The notes below the pieces were generated by a model. The model was not told the origin of the DNA, ran no database searches, and saw only the letters and a list, made by a program, of their open reading frames with translations. Positions 20,518-52,950 of a stretch of DNA of 64,000 nucleotides are shown here, piece by piece. This DNA is from Thunnus maccoyii. Lineage: Eukaryota; Chordata; Actinopteri; Scombriformes; Scombridae. Each line of letters begins with the position of its first letter. The stretch's first letter is position 1. Position numbers and translations under genes: made by a program. The DNA is taken from positions 20,049,725 to 20,113,724 of the forward strand of contig NC_056553.1 in assembly GCF_910596095.1 (NCBI RefSeq). Direction: 5' to 3'.

Positions 20518-21389
20518 GTAGGGCTTGATAAATGACACCGAAAACATTTTGATACTATGTCGTTTCCGCTACCAAAATTAATATAAAGCTGCAAGCTGGG
20601 TCTTACAAGTTATTGGGAATTAACGGGACCAACGTTACAGTTAGCTATCTTTACTCTTTTCTCTCTCGTATTGTATGGCCGAGCTGAACGAAAATAAGCG
20701 TTAACTCGATTGAGTTAACGTCAATTATGTTAACTTTCGCTCCTCTGTGAAATACACACCACGCTTTATCTAACAGGTATGTGAAAAGCAAAAGACGTAA
20801 CTAATGTGTCTTTCTTTTGCGGGACTCCGTTCGTTAGCTTCAGTTACGCCTTGTAATTACCGTTAACGTAACTTGCGTCACGTTAAACTAACGTTCACGC
20901 TACTCTGTAAATTTGACGAATCCTAAAAAACAAGGCTGAATGATTCGCCTTAACAGTTGATAGCTACTGTTATATAACAACATTTAATACGTTTCCTAGG
21001 TTTTCATGAACTTGTCGGCTGCATTAAACACGGGCGTCAGCTAACATTAAAGCCTCGTTTGAGAATGTCAGTTTGGGGTTGGAGCTGCAAGACGTCCCGT
21101 AATCTCTTAGCACTTCAGGGCTCCGCGCTAGCAGCACCCCAACTGAGATATCCTAGGTTTTATTGAAACAAACAGCTGCTAAGTGGCTCAAGTGTTGGTC
21201 GAATTTACAAAAAGACCGCAACGAATCATAACATAATTTTTACGAGTTGTGTTTGACCCGCTTTGCATTTATATCAGTAATCAAATTTTTGAATGCAGAT
21301 TGGCGTGTTTGCTTGGTCCTCTTCAGAGGATACACGTATCCTGGTGTTACAAAGTATTTCGTGGCCCATCTGATTCTGTGACCTGCAGT

Positions 21390-21715
21390 GTTGGAAGTGT
21401 ATCCTGTAGCTACTTAAGTAAAATGATCTCATGCATTAAATAAATTAAACAAAGTACATCACTAATACTGATGAGTCAATGCATAAGCGGCATTTTTAAT
21501 GTATCAGTCACAGCCCGATTTTCTGTAAAATTAGTACATTTACTTAAGTACTTAGTACTTACTTCAGTAAATTTAGCTGGTAATACCTCTACGTTTTTAC
21601 CTAAGTGTGATTTTAAATGCAGGATTTTTACATGTAATGAAGTCTTTTTACACTGTTGTATTGATAGGCTGCTTTTACTACAGTAAAGGATCTTAGTACT
21701 CCTTCCAACACTGTA
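21390..21715. repeat. dispersed fish repeat, CTTAAGTACTTAGTACTT family
   Basis: It begins with GTGTTGGAAGTGTATCC and ends with TACTCCTTCCAACACTG, with internal CTTAAGTACTTAGTACTTAC. Its two ends are inverted relative to each other. It lies in the probable first intron of copine B. Confidence 0.55.
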
Positions 21716-22022
21716 GGTCACAGAATCTGATGGGTCACCAAATATGATATAACATCGGCGTGTCAACAAGCAACATGAATTAGTTGTCAGTTAGCTATTG
21801 ACACATCTTGTGGGAAATTCTGGACTTCAAAATAGTTTAATGATAAACAATTTAAATGGGGATGATGGAGTAAGTGTTAGACAAGGGTGCATATGGCTGA
21901 AGCCCTCTGCAAAAGTCACTTACTAGCCCAGTCATAACTGTTTTTTTTTTTTAAAAAAAAGCTGTGTATCTGTGTTTATGTTTGTTAGGTTTTGTGTGTG
22001 AGTGTGTGACCTCTGGGCAATG

Positions 22023-29764
<7,742 letters not shown>

Positions 29765-29826
29765 AAATGTAGGAGAACCCCCACTGAACCCACCCCCCCA
29801 CCTTCCTCCATGCATATGATGCAAAG

Positions 29827-30202
29827 TAGGGATGCACTGATCCGACTTTTTCAGTCCCTATACCTGCACTTTGGGTCGATACCGAGTACCGATCCAATAC
29901 CAGTGTTTAATTAATAAGCTGTATGCCTCACTGTGTGGAAGATACTAGGATCATTCTTTTATGTGTAAGGCAACATCAGACTCGACTTAAACATTGCTCT
30001 CTTAACTTTTTAAAACAAAATGTAACAAATAAATACATAGATATAAATTTACTGAATTGCTATTTATTAAAATAATGGTATCTGATGCCAGATTGGCCCC
30101 ATGTCACTGATACCCAACCCAGCTATTTTAGCCGTAGTAGTAATATTACTACTTAGTATTGGACCGATGTCCGATATCAGTATCTGTATCGGTGCATCTC
30201 TA
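29827..30202. mobile_element. nonautonomous hAT MITE between the two last exons of copine B
   Basis: A 376-bp element with inverted ends TAGGGATGCACTGATCCGA and TCGGTGCATCTCTA, flanked by perfect 8-bp direct repeats ATGCAAAG at 29819-29826 and 30203-30210. It contains AATAAA at 30028-30033, the first such hexamer after the proximal stop codon at 29764. Confidence 0.93.
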
Positions 30203-31203
30203 ATGCAAAGCTGCATGAATTAGTATAGAGGTGTAATTACACTACTGAAGTAGCTTCACTCCTCTGTTTGCTGCCCTATTTTTTCAGGGTTTTTATATCC
30301 TACGTCATTGGTTCACAGTATGTTGGACATTATGTCATCATGTATGTGTGTGTGTGTGCGGACGTACTTTACTGAAAACACCACATTGGTACTGTAGAGA
30401 CTCTGTACCACAGGTTTCCCCTGTAGACTAGATGATCTGAGAAGGTTACAGAGTCCTTGTCTGCAAAGATTTCCATTTTACGGATAAAAGAATTTATTGA
30501 AACTACTTTTATGTCCTTAATGCTCAAAGATCAGAATACATATTAGTACCATCCATATGATGTAGTAAAACAAGTCATGTTTTACTACATCTTTGTGATG
30601 TAGTACAGTCATTGGCCTCATTACCTCATAGTAGGTTATTGGTTTTACTGTAACATCTTATTGCAACATATTTAGCAGCTAATGTTCTCTTGCTTGTATG
30701 TTTGTGTTGCTACAAACACCAACAGCTAATCTCTACTAAACTTATTATTAAAGGAATCAGGGAGCAGGGGACTTTATGCTGTAGTAATCTTTCAGGGTTT
30801 ATTCTGCTGTATTCTGCTGTACGTTTCTCCACATATTACTGCCAGTGATGTTAATTTAAAGCTGAAGTAATTGTTAAATCTACTGTGATATTTTTATCAT
30901 TCCTCTAACTGTAGAAGTATCTGTATTATCCTTAGGCTAATTTTTTAGTAAGCCACATTCTGACCATAGATGTATTAACAGTTCTTGTACACTATATGAT
31001 GGGACAGTAGGAGTGTTGTCACTGTCAGTGCTAAAAACATCACTCCGCCAGGTTTATCTGTGTGCTCCATGTAATAGTCTTAAACATGTGGCTCATCTGT
31101 ACAACCCCCTGCTTCTTGTGATAAGCTGCTGCAGCTCCCCTGCTATCTCCCTTTAAATCTTGTTATTTTTGTCATGTATGTCACTCCCACTTTCTCCACC
31201 TCT

Positions 31204-31239
<36 letters not shown>
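31204..31239. repeat. (TC)n microsatellite forming the acceptor tract of the copine B distal last exon
   Basis: An almost pure CT repeat, interrupted once by GT, that ends directly at the CAG acceptor of the exon starting at 31242. It serves as the polypyrimidine tract. Confidence 0.95.
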
Positions 31240-31241
31240 AG

Positions 31242-31382
31242 GGTCCTCAAGAAATGCTTGCTCAGAATGTCTTGGCAGAAGTCCCAGGTCAGGTGACCGG
31301 CTTCTTCAATACCATGAAGTTGAGGCCGCCCCAAGCTGACACGCCTCCCCCTGACTTCTCAGCATCAGCACCACCCCTCTGA
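31242..31382 (+). CDS. copine B alternative (distal) 3'-terminal coding exon
   Basis: A second C-terminal exon of 47 codons (stop TGA at 31380-31382), in the same phase as 29654-29764 and homologous to it (LAQNVLAEVPGQVTGFFN). Spliced to 29535 it replaces the 36-residue proximal tail with a 46-residue proline-rich tail ending ASAPPL. Copine C has the same arrangement. AATAAA at 32829-32834 is a plausible distal polyadenylation signal. Use of either exon in transcripts is inferred. Confidence 0.85.
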   Translation, partial: GPQEMLAQNVLAEVPGQVTGFFNTMKLRPPQADTPPPDFSASAPPL

Positions 31383-33144
31383 TGTATCCTGAGGACCAGC
31401 CTTCCTCCTCCATATGCACGGACACTCATTCTTATCTGGATTATAGGAGGCAATCTCATGTTTTAACTTCGAAATGATTTATTAGGAAAACTCTTCTATG
31501 TTCATATGAGCACGTCACGTTCAGTCTGCCAGTCTGGTAATGATTTGTAAATCCTTTGTTACAATTATAGCATAACTCCATAGTGCACAGATATGGTCAA
31601 ACATCTCTTAACATTTGTTTACATTTGAAATGAACACAGATATTTAATACATTTGCCACTTATGTGACTCAAGTGCCAGAATAGTTTAGAATTTAAGTGA
31701 TTTCTTATTTTATGAATCAGCGGTATGCATTATATGAGGAATTAACTGATATTAGTGTGACTTCACTCAAGGCCTTTGGTTTTTGTGGAAAAATTTGAGG
31801 CAGCTAATAACAGCTATCTCATTAGTCTGTCAAATTGTCAATCAAAATGTCTACATGAAAGGGCTTAGTACTTACATGTTTCTACTGTTGTTGATCAGAT
31901 CTTGTTTCCAGTAGTTTCATGTTTCAACGATCACTTCTCTTGTTTTTCACACATTCATGTTTCTCTTAGCCTGACTTCAGTCAAAGCTAAGGCTCGACCA
32001 AATACAATTCAGGTAAACTTCAGAAATGTTTATGTATGACAAGTTACTGGATTAAGTTCTTTGTTAAAATGAATACTTTTTTGTAGATTGTACACTACAA
32101 AAACTACTGCATTGCTGCTGTTTTGTACTTCAGTCAGTTTCTTTTTTACAATTCAATTCTTTCATGTTTCATGTGACATACTGCTTGGTGCTTTAATATC
32201 CGTGTTAAACAAGGAGAATCCCCAGAAGTGATTATTTATCATCAGTTATTGGCAAAATGCATGTTTACATTGATGTACATTAGAAGTTCACTGCCTCTTA
32301 TCGTACTGACTGTTAATAATATTGCCTAATACATTTCACAAAGTGTATATGCGTATATTCATCAGATACAAGTTGTTTGCGCTGTCATTGTTTCATTGCC
32401 TTATGTAGTATCCTTGTCTTCATTATACAGTTTTAGTTTGTATCAATATTTTATGTAAATATGACACGTATTGCTAAAATCAAGTTTAACCTACATAATA
32501 CAGCTTCTACATCAATACTTTATGTAAAAGTATAAGATAATTAGAAAGATGTGTCTTAGGTTTGTGGGTTCTGCCTTCATGTTGTGACATTAGTGACCCA
32601 ATTTTATGCATTGTTGAAATGTTTGTGTGGATCATAATAGTTAAATACAAACATTCAAGGATGTAAATTAAATATTGACTTTTATAGATTTTTTTTCACT
32701 TGACAAAATGAATACATTGTTCTTGCACGTTTAATACTCCTAATCTTATTTTATGTTTCCCATGGGAGGAATGAGGTATCTTTTTAAACCAGCCTGAGAG
32801 AGCTGTTGTGTCTGTATATTTCAAACACAATAAATACTGATTATTCCTTTCAAAATGAAATGTGTGATCCTCGCCTTGACACATCGTTGCGCTCCTTCAA
32901 GAGTTTCCTGTTTGTCTAGATTCTAATTGGAGATGAAAGTTTAATTGAGTATATTTGACATCATGGTTGTTCTGTGAGGAACTGCAACACATTTAATTCA
33001 TACAATGTGACAAAAACCAACATATTATTATGAAATGGTCATATTAATTGTTTTTACATAACTTTAATATACAGGGAAGCAATTACACACCGACCAGGTG
33101 GGACCTTGGAAATAAAGGACGCTGAACCCTTATGAGTGTACACA

Positions 33145-33629
33145 TTAAAGGGATAGTTTGCATATTTGAAGTGGGGTTGTATGAGCTACTTATCCATAGC
33201 CAGTCATAGTCATTTTCCAGGCCAAAAGTTGTGGGATTTAATTTTGTTGTCTGTAATTAAATTAATTTAAAGCTTGTGAATGGTCATGGAAATTATATTA
33301 TGGGTCCTTGAAAAGTCATGGAAAAGTTTCGAAATTTTGTTAGTTGAACTTCTGTATTCCTACGCATCCCGCGGACTGCCACAGATCAGCTGTTTGGGTG
33401 GGTAATGTTAGGGGGTCTGTTTAATAGACTATGCTATGTAGTTATGCCGTTGTGGGCTTTTTATTACTTATTTCCAAATAATAGTATTACAATAGTAGTA
33501 ATAAAAATGGTAAAAGTTTAATTTTTTCTTCCCTCATTTGAGGCGCTCCTTTGGATGGACGGCGCCACGGGATGGGTCTGTAAGGTCCCCATACAGCCCC
33601 ACCTCATAAAATCCGAACTACACCTTTAA
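33145..33629. mobile_element. TTAA-ended MITE
   Basis: A 485-bp element bounded by TTAA on both sides. The left end (TTAAAGGGATAGTTTGCAT, then TGGGGTTGTATG) is the imperfect inverted complement of the right end (CATACAGCCCCACC, then CACCTTTAA). This is the kind of end seen in piggyBac-type or similar foldback MITEs of fish. Confidence 0.75.
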
Positions 33630-33790
33630 CGCCGCAAGCGTCAAGGCAGACATAATAGTTTAGTAACAGTTCCTGTGAATACATTCAAAATTAAACACTT
33701 TCACTGTACGCGGGAGTTGTGGCCAGGCGCCCGATGTCCTGACAGACGTATGATGGGCACCATGGTGGGCACGCAGGGCTGGCCCAAATA

Positions 33791-33906
33791 GTGGCAGCGA
33801 CAGCTAGGAGTGGCACTTCCGGCGGGACTGCCACAAAATGCTGGGCACCCAGCAGATCCAGAAGCTGGAGTTGCCACCGGAAGTGCCAGGACTAGCTGCC
33901 GCAGTC
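33791..33906. promoter_or_regulatory. palindrome with paired ETS-like sites upstream of copine C
   Basis: An imperfect palindrome of about 115 bases centred near 33846, with TGCTGGGCACCCAGCA at 33839-33854. Its arms carry CACTTCCGG at 33814-33822 and CCGGAAGTG at 33877-33885, which are consensus ETS/GABP-type sites in mirror orientation. It lies about 200 bases before the probable noncoding exon 1 of copine C. Confidence 0.4.
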
Positions 33907-34739
33907 GCAAAGTGAGCCCGCCCTCTCTGTAACTCTGGCAGTTGATGTATAAGGGTTCAAAGAGTAGAGCCGCAACACTCCCACATTTCACAGGGCGGTA
34001 CTGCGCCCTGAAACGTCTGTGTTCAGTGTAACATCACCGTTACGTTACGCACCCAGCAGGGTATTGCCTTCCTGAGATACTATAACTTTACGGTAAGTTT
34101 AAATTAGCACTTATATAACGCTAACTTACGTGCGGAAGTGTAAACAAGAAGCTGCTTGTCCATCTACTAGCCTTGTTAGCTTGTTAAGCTACAGTTTAGC
34201 TTGTAGAAGCGGTCGGACTTTCTCTTTCTGAAACACATTAGCTTCCCCTGGACTTCATTAGTACTTATTGTGTCATATTTTCCATGAGACTCAGTACATG
34301 TTTTACAGGCCGCAGTGTGAGACAACTGTAACGTCAGGTAGCTGCAACACAGTCAACGCTAAGCTTATATTTTATGTTTTTGGTGTAAAGAGAAAGAAAA
34401 CGTTAGCTGCCAGTTGCATGTACGTTAATATCAGTTACGTAACTGTGTTGTGACTACTCGTAAAGGTAAAAACCGTTCAAATCAAATCTCTTCCTGCTAC
34501 TTTTACTATTTACTGGTGACGTTACCATTTTCTAGCACATTTTCACATTAACCGGTCTAACCTCACAGTTACAGTTCACATCCATTTGTATTCGTAGAAA
34601 TACTGTATGCACCCCGTCAATTCGTTGTAACTCTACCATGTCTGTATGTTAGCAAACCTGAGAAATGTGTTTTGTTTACATAGTGTTTACCCTCTCTGCC
34701 TGTCTGTCTGTCTTGTCCTCAGCTTGTGGTTAGTCAGAC

Positions 34740-43806
<9,067 letters not shown>

Positions 43807-45630
43807 TGGTCCAAAAACCAGAAAAGGAAGAAACAGTCCAGCATCATCTCTTGTACACATCAACCAGATCCCTACTTCATCTCATTAGACAATTACACAT
43901 CCTCTCCTTACAGTTGTGTTACTCAACCCTCAACTAAATACCAGCATGCAGTTAGTTCATGACATCCAGACCAATCACACACAATACATGCTATACAAGC
44001 ACTCACACTGTTGACCAATCTCTCTCTTTTTTCATGTATCAGTGTCAAAATAGATCTAGGTGGATACTAACATCCATGCATGCTTATTTTAGCTGCTATT
44101 CGGTGCTCGTGTAGCTTAGAAAAAGAAAAAACGATTATGAAATCATTCCATCATTTCTAAAGAATAAGTTGTTGGGAACAGCAGACAAGATAAGCACACA
44201 AACTGAATGCTGCAAGCTCTTCATGTTTTTCTTTCAGACTTCCCAGAAACACTGCATTTTTATTTTGTTATTGTTATATTATTATTAGATCATTATTATT
44301 CACCCTACTGCTGTTTTATAATGCATTACGAGAGTGTAAGCCTGATTCTTGTTAATGTCTGTTTGAAGATCTAGCATCAAGTCAAACTTGTTATGATAAA
44401 GGTTTTTACACGTGTAGATCACAACGGTGATCTTCCAACCATGGCGTCAAAAAAGCTGGTGTGACTAAGTACAGCCTACAGGTTTGTGGACGCCCCCTCA
44501 TGTACGATATGATGTTTACATCCTTACAGGAAATGGCTGCATTCCCACCCATAACATAATCATGTGCGTATAGCCACGTAGCTTTGTAGTTGCTGTTGTT
44601 TTGGTAAATGGAGTATGTATTATCATAAATGTGTATTGTTGCCCATACTTTCCTTTGCACTTGCCTATAATAACCTTGTGCTGTATTATACAAATTTTAG
44701 CATTTAGTCATTTAAATCAAAGCTATGTGTGTGTGGGTTGAAAACCCCGTAAACGGACACCTGTGTAAACCATTAAGTAGTAATCTGAAATATTCGGGAA
44801 AAAAATAGATTTGTTTGTTAATTAACTGTTGTTTTCCATTGTGCCAGTTACATTTAGTTTGCCTTACATGTATCTCCGATTAGTAAAGAGACCATGGTGG
44901 AAGTTTCCTGGACATGGATCAACAAGTCCCAGACTAATGAAGTGTTTTCTCAATGATATAACCATCGAGTTGTGATTTAGTCAAAGTTTAATCTTTGTCT
45001 GGGAAACTGTCCTTATATGTATGTCAGTATTAAATGTCACTATAGAAAAAGGAAACTATTTTTTTTATCTGTATGTTCACTACAAGTGTGTCTATTTCTG
45101 CTGCGCTTCATTGATTATTGTTTTTATATGATCATAACATGAAAACATGAAAAACATATATCTTCTGTATCATATTGTGCACCAACTGCTTACTGCTCTA
45201 ACAGTAATGGGTGATGTGCCTTAGTGCCAACATACAGAAAGTGCAACAGGCTTGCCAATAAAGTACCTCTTACTCAAAACAAATTAAGTGTTCTTCATTT
45301 GTCTTAAATAGTGTAAATAAGCAAAAGAGGAATTACATCATAGTTCATCCCCTTTCATGATACTATTCAACCATCAGCCAAAAATACTGGAAAACTGGCT
45401 TAGATTTGAACAAGATATTTGGCTGCTAGATCACGGCACTGAAGCATCAATATATTGTACCTCATTTACTTAAACCAGTCACAGTATGTCCTAGACCACA
45501 TTACAGTCAAGCATCCATAGAAAAGGCTTTCTAAACCTTTGGTGGGCGGTATTCCCTGAAATCAGCCTAATGGGTATATGTTTGAGTACATTAAAAAATT
45601 TGAGATTGTGGAAGTAATTTTTGTGAATGG
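43807..45630. other. copine C 3'UTR and spacer
   Basis: A long AT-rich stretch with no coding support. AATAAA at 45257-45262 is a plausible end of copine C transcripts that use the distal exon. Confidence 0.5.
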
Positions 45631-46201
45631 ATATGCAGATGGGTGACAAATTAAAGGAAAAACTTGTACAGGTCTGAATGTTTGAGGCCTACAGTGAGGG
45701 GATCTGGGGGCTCTGTTATGCTTTGGGGGGCATTTTGCTGGCCTGGTTTGGGTCCATTTGTCCCCTTAGAGGGAAGGGTCACTGCATATCAATACAAAGT
45801 TGTTCTGAGTGATCACCTTTATCCCATGATGAAACATTTCTATCCTGATGGGAGTGGTCTCTTCCAGGATGACAATGTCCCAATTCACAGGGCACGAGGG
45901 GTCACTGAATGATTTAATGGGCATGAAAATGATGTGAATCATATGTTATGGCCTTTTGAAGAATGGTGTTCCTCAGTCTTGGCATTGATTCTACAGTTAT
46001 CTGAACTCTACTGGAGGGATGAGCATCATTCTTCAAAAAGATATTCCCTCATTTGGTGTTTTGATGATGTTTTGAGTGCTGTCTAACACATCAGTCCTAA
46101 ATCTCCCATAGGTGTTCAATTGGGTTTGGATCTGGTGACTGTGAAGGCCATAGCATATGATTCACATCATTTTTTGTTTAATTTGTCACCCGTCTGTATG
46201 T
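45631..46201 (+). mobile_element. Tc1/mariner relic with terminal inverted repeats
   Basis: An inner frame at about 45664-45912 reads like part of a Tc1-type transposase: GGSVMLWGAFCWPGLGP, then MMKHFYPDGSGLFQDDN and HRARGVTE, stopping at TGA. The QDDN motif contains the second catalytic aspartate. The ends are inverted copies: CAGATGGGTGACAAATTAAA at the left (about 45636-45655) and its near-complement at the right (about 46175-46195). The middle is otherwise unrelated, so this is a composite or deleted, nonautonomous element. Confidence 0.85.
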
Positions 46202-46556
46202 GCAGTCAGTGAGCTTTCAGCAACTGGAGTAACATTACTTTTGTATCACGCTCATTTAAAAGTTGAGATGAAAGCATCTGCTGCCACCTGCTGGAAAATG
46301 AAGTCAAAACCATGAAACTAGACATTATCTTGAATATTTATGTTAATATCCACTGATACAGCTTCAATGTTTATTTCTTCATCATTTAAAAGGCTGCAAA
46401 TAACATTAACTGATACGTTGTTGTTTTTTTTTACAATTCACTGGTCTGTCCTGATATTGGCCATTTAATCCTGATCAATAATCATCTCAACTTCTTTTAT
46501 ATAAAAGGCTTCTAGAGACACCAGCACTCATCATCAAAATGCTGTCACACTGATAT

Positions 46557-46925
46557 TAAAGCTGCAATGATTAGATGAATAATTGATTAGTTGCCAACTA
46601 TTAATCGCCAACTATTATAATAATCAATTCATCATTTTGAGTAATTTTTTAAGAAAATGTCCAAAGTCTCTGATTCCAGCTTCTCAATTATGAATATTCT
46701 CTGGTTTCTTTAGTCTTTTATGACAGTAAACTGAATATCTTTGAGTTGTGGACTGTTGGTCGGGACAAAACAAGATATTTGAGGACGTTATCTTGGGCTT
46801 TGGGAAACAGTTATCGACATTTTTACCATTTTTAGACATTTTCTAGACCAAACAACTAATCGATTAATCAAGAAAACAAATGACAGATTAGTTGATAATG
46901 AAAAGAATTGTTAATTGCAGCCCTA
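46557..46925. mobile_element. nonautonomous hAT-type MITE
   Basis: 369 bp with ends TAAAGCTGCAATGATTAG and TTAATTGCAGCCCTA, flanked by 8-bp duplications ACTGATAT (46549-46556) and ATTGATAT (46926-46933), 7 of 8 identical. The same family recurs at 52095-52430 (opposite orientation), in a diverged copy at about 50180-50410 and in a fragment at about 51575-51690. Confidence 0.85.
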
Positions 46926-47008
46926 ATTGATATAAAGAACTGGAATTTGCCAACATGTCTCACAAAGCAAAATGAAGCCGTCTACTGCCAGTGACCACAA
47001 TCAAATAC

Positions 47009-47014
47009 TTTATT
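47009..47014 (-). terminator. probable idi1 polyadenylation signal
   Basis: AATAAA on the minus strand, about 650 bases after the idi1 stop codon. It is the first strong match seen in that direction beyond the stop. Confidence 0.4.
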
Positions 47015-47663
47015 GTGTAAAAGAGTACAAAGATACATCTTACTCACTGATATCATTGTTAACAAAGTGTAGAATGATAGTGATTGTTTGTATCATCACA
47101 TCAGAACTTGGAGACACTATTCACCTCAACCTAATGACCTGGAATCAGGCACTTCAGTTTTCCAATATAAAAATAGGCTATCCTCTTCATGGTGATATTA
47201 ATGACACTGCATTTTTCTACCTAATAAAATGCTCATGTTTTCTGTTCAGTCTGTAAATCCAGTGTGTGTACATGTAAATACGTGCATGTATTTGTTTTCT
47301 GAACATGACTTAAGACTGATGAGTCGGCCAAACAGCTCTACTGTCATCACCTGTCATCTACTGTGTAGATGGAAGCGTCTCAGTGCTACAAACCTACCAT
47401 GAACCACATCACCTCTTACGTTTAGCAAGACTAAAACATTCTCTGCCTCTACTTTTAGAGCAGCAATCCTACACTTATTACTAGCTTGACAAAAGCAGCC
47501 AGTGAAACCATGAAGAATTCCGTGTGGATGTTTTTGGTGCTAGAGGATCAGAGGGGGTCAGGGGTCTCCAGCGGCTCAGCTGGCTGTGCTTGAATGTCAG
47601 GCAAGTACTAGAGCAACCACAGGTTTTGAAATGACTGGAGGTAAAGCCTGATCCTGGTTGTGG

Positions 47664-50985
<3,322 letters not shown>

Positions 50986-51574
50986 CGCCTGACCAAAACA
51001 GAAAACCAATCACAAGGATTGAAGGTGCGGGTGTTGGTAAAACCCGGAGAGGATCACACTCAGTCAGGATCATGGTCAGGATCTGTATATACAATTTTTG
51101 GTCCTGAGTAGTAAGTGTTATTTCCTGATTGCTTACGCCTAAAAAGTATAGAAAATGTCTATTATTCCCTTCAACTATTGTTTTTGTGACCTGGACAATG
51201 ATATTTAGAATTTCACCTCCAAAGGAAAAACAGGACAATTAGCACGTTATTCATGTAAAATCAGAAAAACAACATATGAAACAATATTAATATGTATTTC
51301 AATTCAATTGTATTTATATAGCACCAAATCACAACAAAAAGAACAAAAAACAAGTAAAAATGTGTTACATGGTGTAATACCTGAGGACTGTCTGAGGATC
51401 CTGATGATGAAGATGAACTCACCTTTTTCTACTGTTATGTAACCTCATGACAAGACCATCAGAGAGTATGTTACATAAAGTATGAACCTGGATAAGTAGT
51501 TTAACTCTGTTCTCTCCATATACTGAATGATTTGAACCCATTAAAGCTCTTACACATGTGCTTAACTGATCCGT

Positions 51575-51690
51575 TTAGGGACCGCAACTAACTACTAATT
51601 ATTTCCATCTGCTAATCAATTATCAAAACTGGTGTCAATTAAGTTTGTTGTCAATTAAGTAATTGATTAATCAACTAAATATTTTAGCAC
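51575..51690. repeat. fragment of the same hAT-type MITE family
   Basis: AGGGACCGCAACTAACTACT is followed by ATTGATTAATCAACTAAAT. The middle of the element is missing. Confidence 0.45.
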
Positions 51691-51784
51691 CAGATTAATT
51701 TCAAACAAAGCAAACCATCTTCTATGAATTTTACTGCCTTTGATTTCCATCAATTTCTCTCTTAAATGTTAATATTCATTGATG

Positions 51785-52620
51785 GAGGAAGCATTTAGAT
51801 CTTCTATTTAAGTAAAAGTATCAGCGCCACAAAACCCTGTTACAAGTAAAAATCCTGCACTAAAAATGTTTCTTAAGTACAAGTGTTACCAGAAATATTT
51901 AAATTAAGTATCAAAAGTACAAGTGCTCAATGCAGTAAGCATGGTCCCTGCGAGTATTATCCTACTGTATATATTATTAGATTATGAGCTGAACTTATGC
52001 ATTAACATGTAAGCAGCATTTTACCGCAGCTGATGGAGAAGTCACACATTTTAACAACTTTGTATTACTTATTCTATGACAGTTAATCATATTTTAGGGT
52101 TGAAACTAATAATTATTTCCATAATCAATTAACCTTTTGATTATTTTCTCAATTAATCGATTAGTTGTTTGCTCCATAAAATGTCAGAAAATAGTGAAAA
52201 ATGTCAATGACTGTTTCCAAAAGCCCAAAGAGACCAAATGTCAAGTTTTATTTACAACAGTCAACAACACAAAGATACTCAGTTTACTGCCATACAGGAC
52301 TGAGGAAACCAGAAAATATTCACATCTGAGAAGCTGAAATCAGAGAATTTTGACTTTTCTTTCTAAACAAAAAATGACTCATTTAATAGTTGACAAATAA
52401 TCGATTAAACAAATAATCGTTGCAGCTCTACATGTTGTTCATGTGTAGTTCATCATGTGTTTTGTTTGTAAACAAGTGACCAGCTACTATAGCTGTCAAA
52501 TGAATGGAGTGCAGTAAGAAGTTGTACATTTCTCTAAGCTGTAATGGTGTATAAAGTATAAAAATGGAAATACTCAAGTAAAGTACAAGTACCTGAGTAA
52601 ATGTACTTAGCTTCCACCAC
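51785..52620. repeat. dispersed repeat interrupted by a nested MITE
   Basis: The left part begins with GATGGAGGAAGCATTTAGAT and the right part ends with CTGAGTAAATGTACTTAG before CTTCCACCAC, which together make one copy of the family also seen at 9268-9755. The hAT-type MITE at 52095-52430 lies within it. Confidence 0.6.
52095..52430. mobile_element. hAT-type MITE nested in an older repeat
   Basis: Ends TAGGGTTGAAACTAATAATT and AAATAATCGTTGCAGCTCTA are inverted repeats. The flanks CATATTTT and CATGTTGT match at 6 of 8 positions, a degraded target duplication. It belongs to the same family as 46557-46925, in the opposite orientation. Confidence 0.75.
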
Positions 52621-52865
52621 AGGTACACAGGTACTACTACAACTCACTCAACATCAGTGGACACTAGTTAATAAAGATATTCCCTTCCAGCAAATTCCAC
52701 TTCGTGTTTTACTCTCAACACTTGTCGTCAACACGCCATCAGACCACTTCCCCGCACGGCCCGCACGGCCGCACCACCCAGGCCTCCTATCAACTGGATA
52801 CAAGCATGCATTGTCTGCCACACACACAGCCTACAGAGAAACCGAAAACACCTCCAGTTACTTAC

Positions 52866-52950
52866 CTGTGTCAGGTAGACAACCCCGCTTCTTTTATCGT
52901 ATTTTGCGTTTGTTTATGGCGACATTTTAAAGCTTGAACGCTGTGCTCGA
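52866..52950 (-). other. probable noncoding first exon of idi1 with a 3-codon upstream ORF
   Basis: On the minus strand a strong donor (GACACAG, then GTAAGT) lies just below 52866, and a strong acceptor sits 3 bases upstream of the idi1 long-form ATG. The exon would contain a tiny upstream reading frame, ATG TCG CCA TAA (52925-52914). Its 5' end near 52950 is a guess. Confidence 0.5.

Larger units (their letters stand above)
31383..34092. other. copine B distal 3'UTR, spacer and probable copine C noncoding exon 1
   Basis: The 3'UTR probably runs to AATAAA at 32829-32834. The spacer then holds a MITE (33145-33629) and a CG-rich palindromic patch (33791-33906). A good donor (TTTACG, then GTAAGT) after 34092 suggests a noncoding first exon of copine C, joining the CTCAG acceptor before 34723. 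No other gene is supported. Confidence 0.45.
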
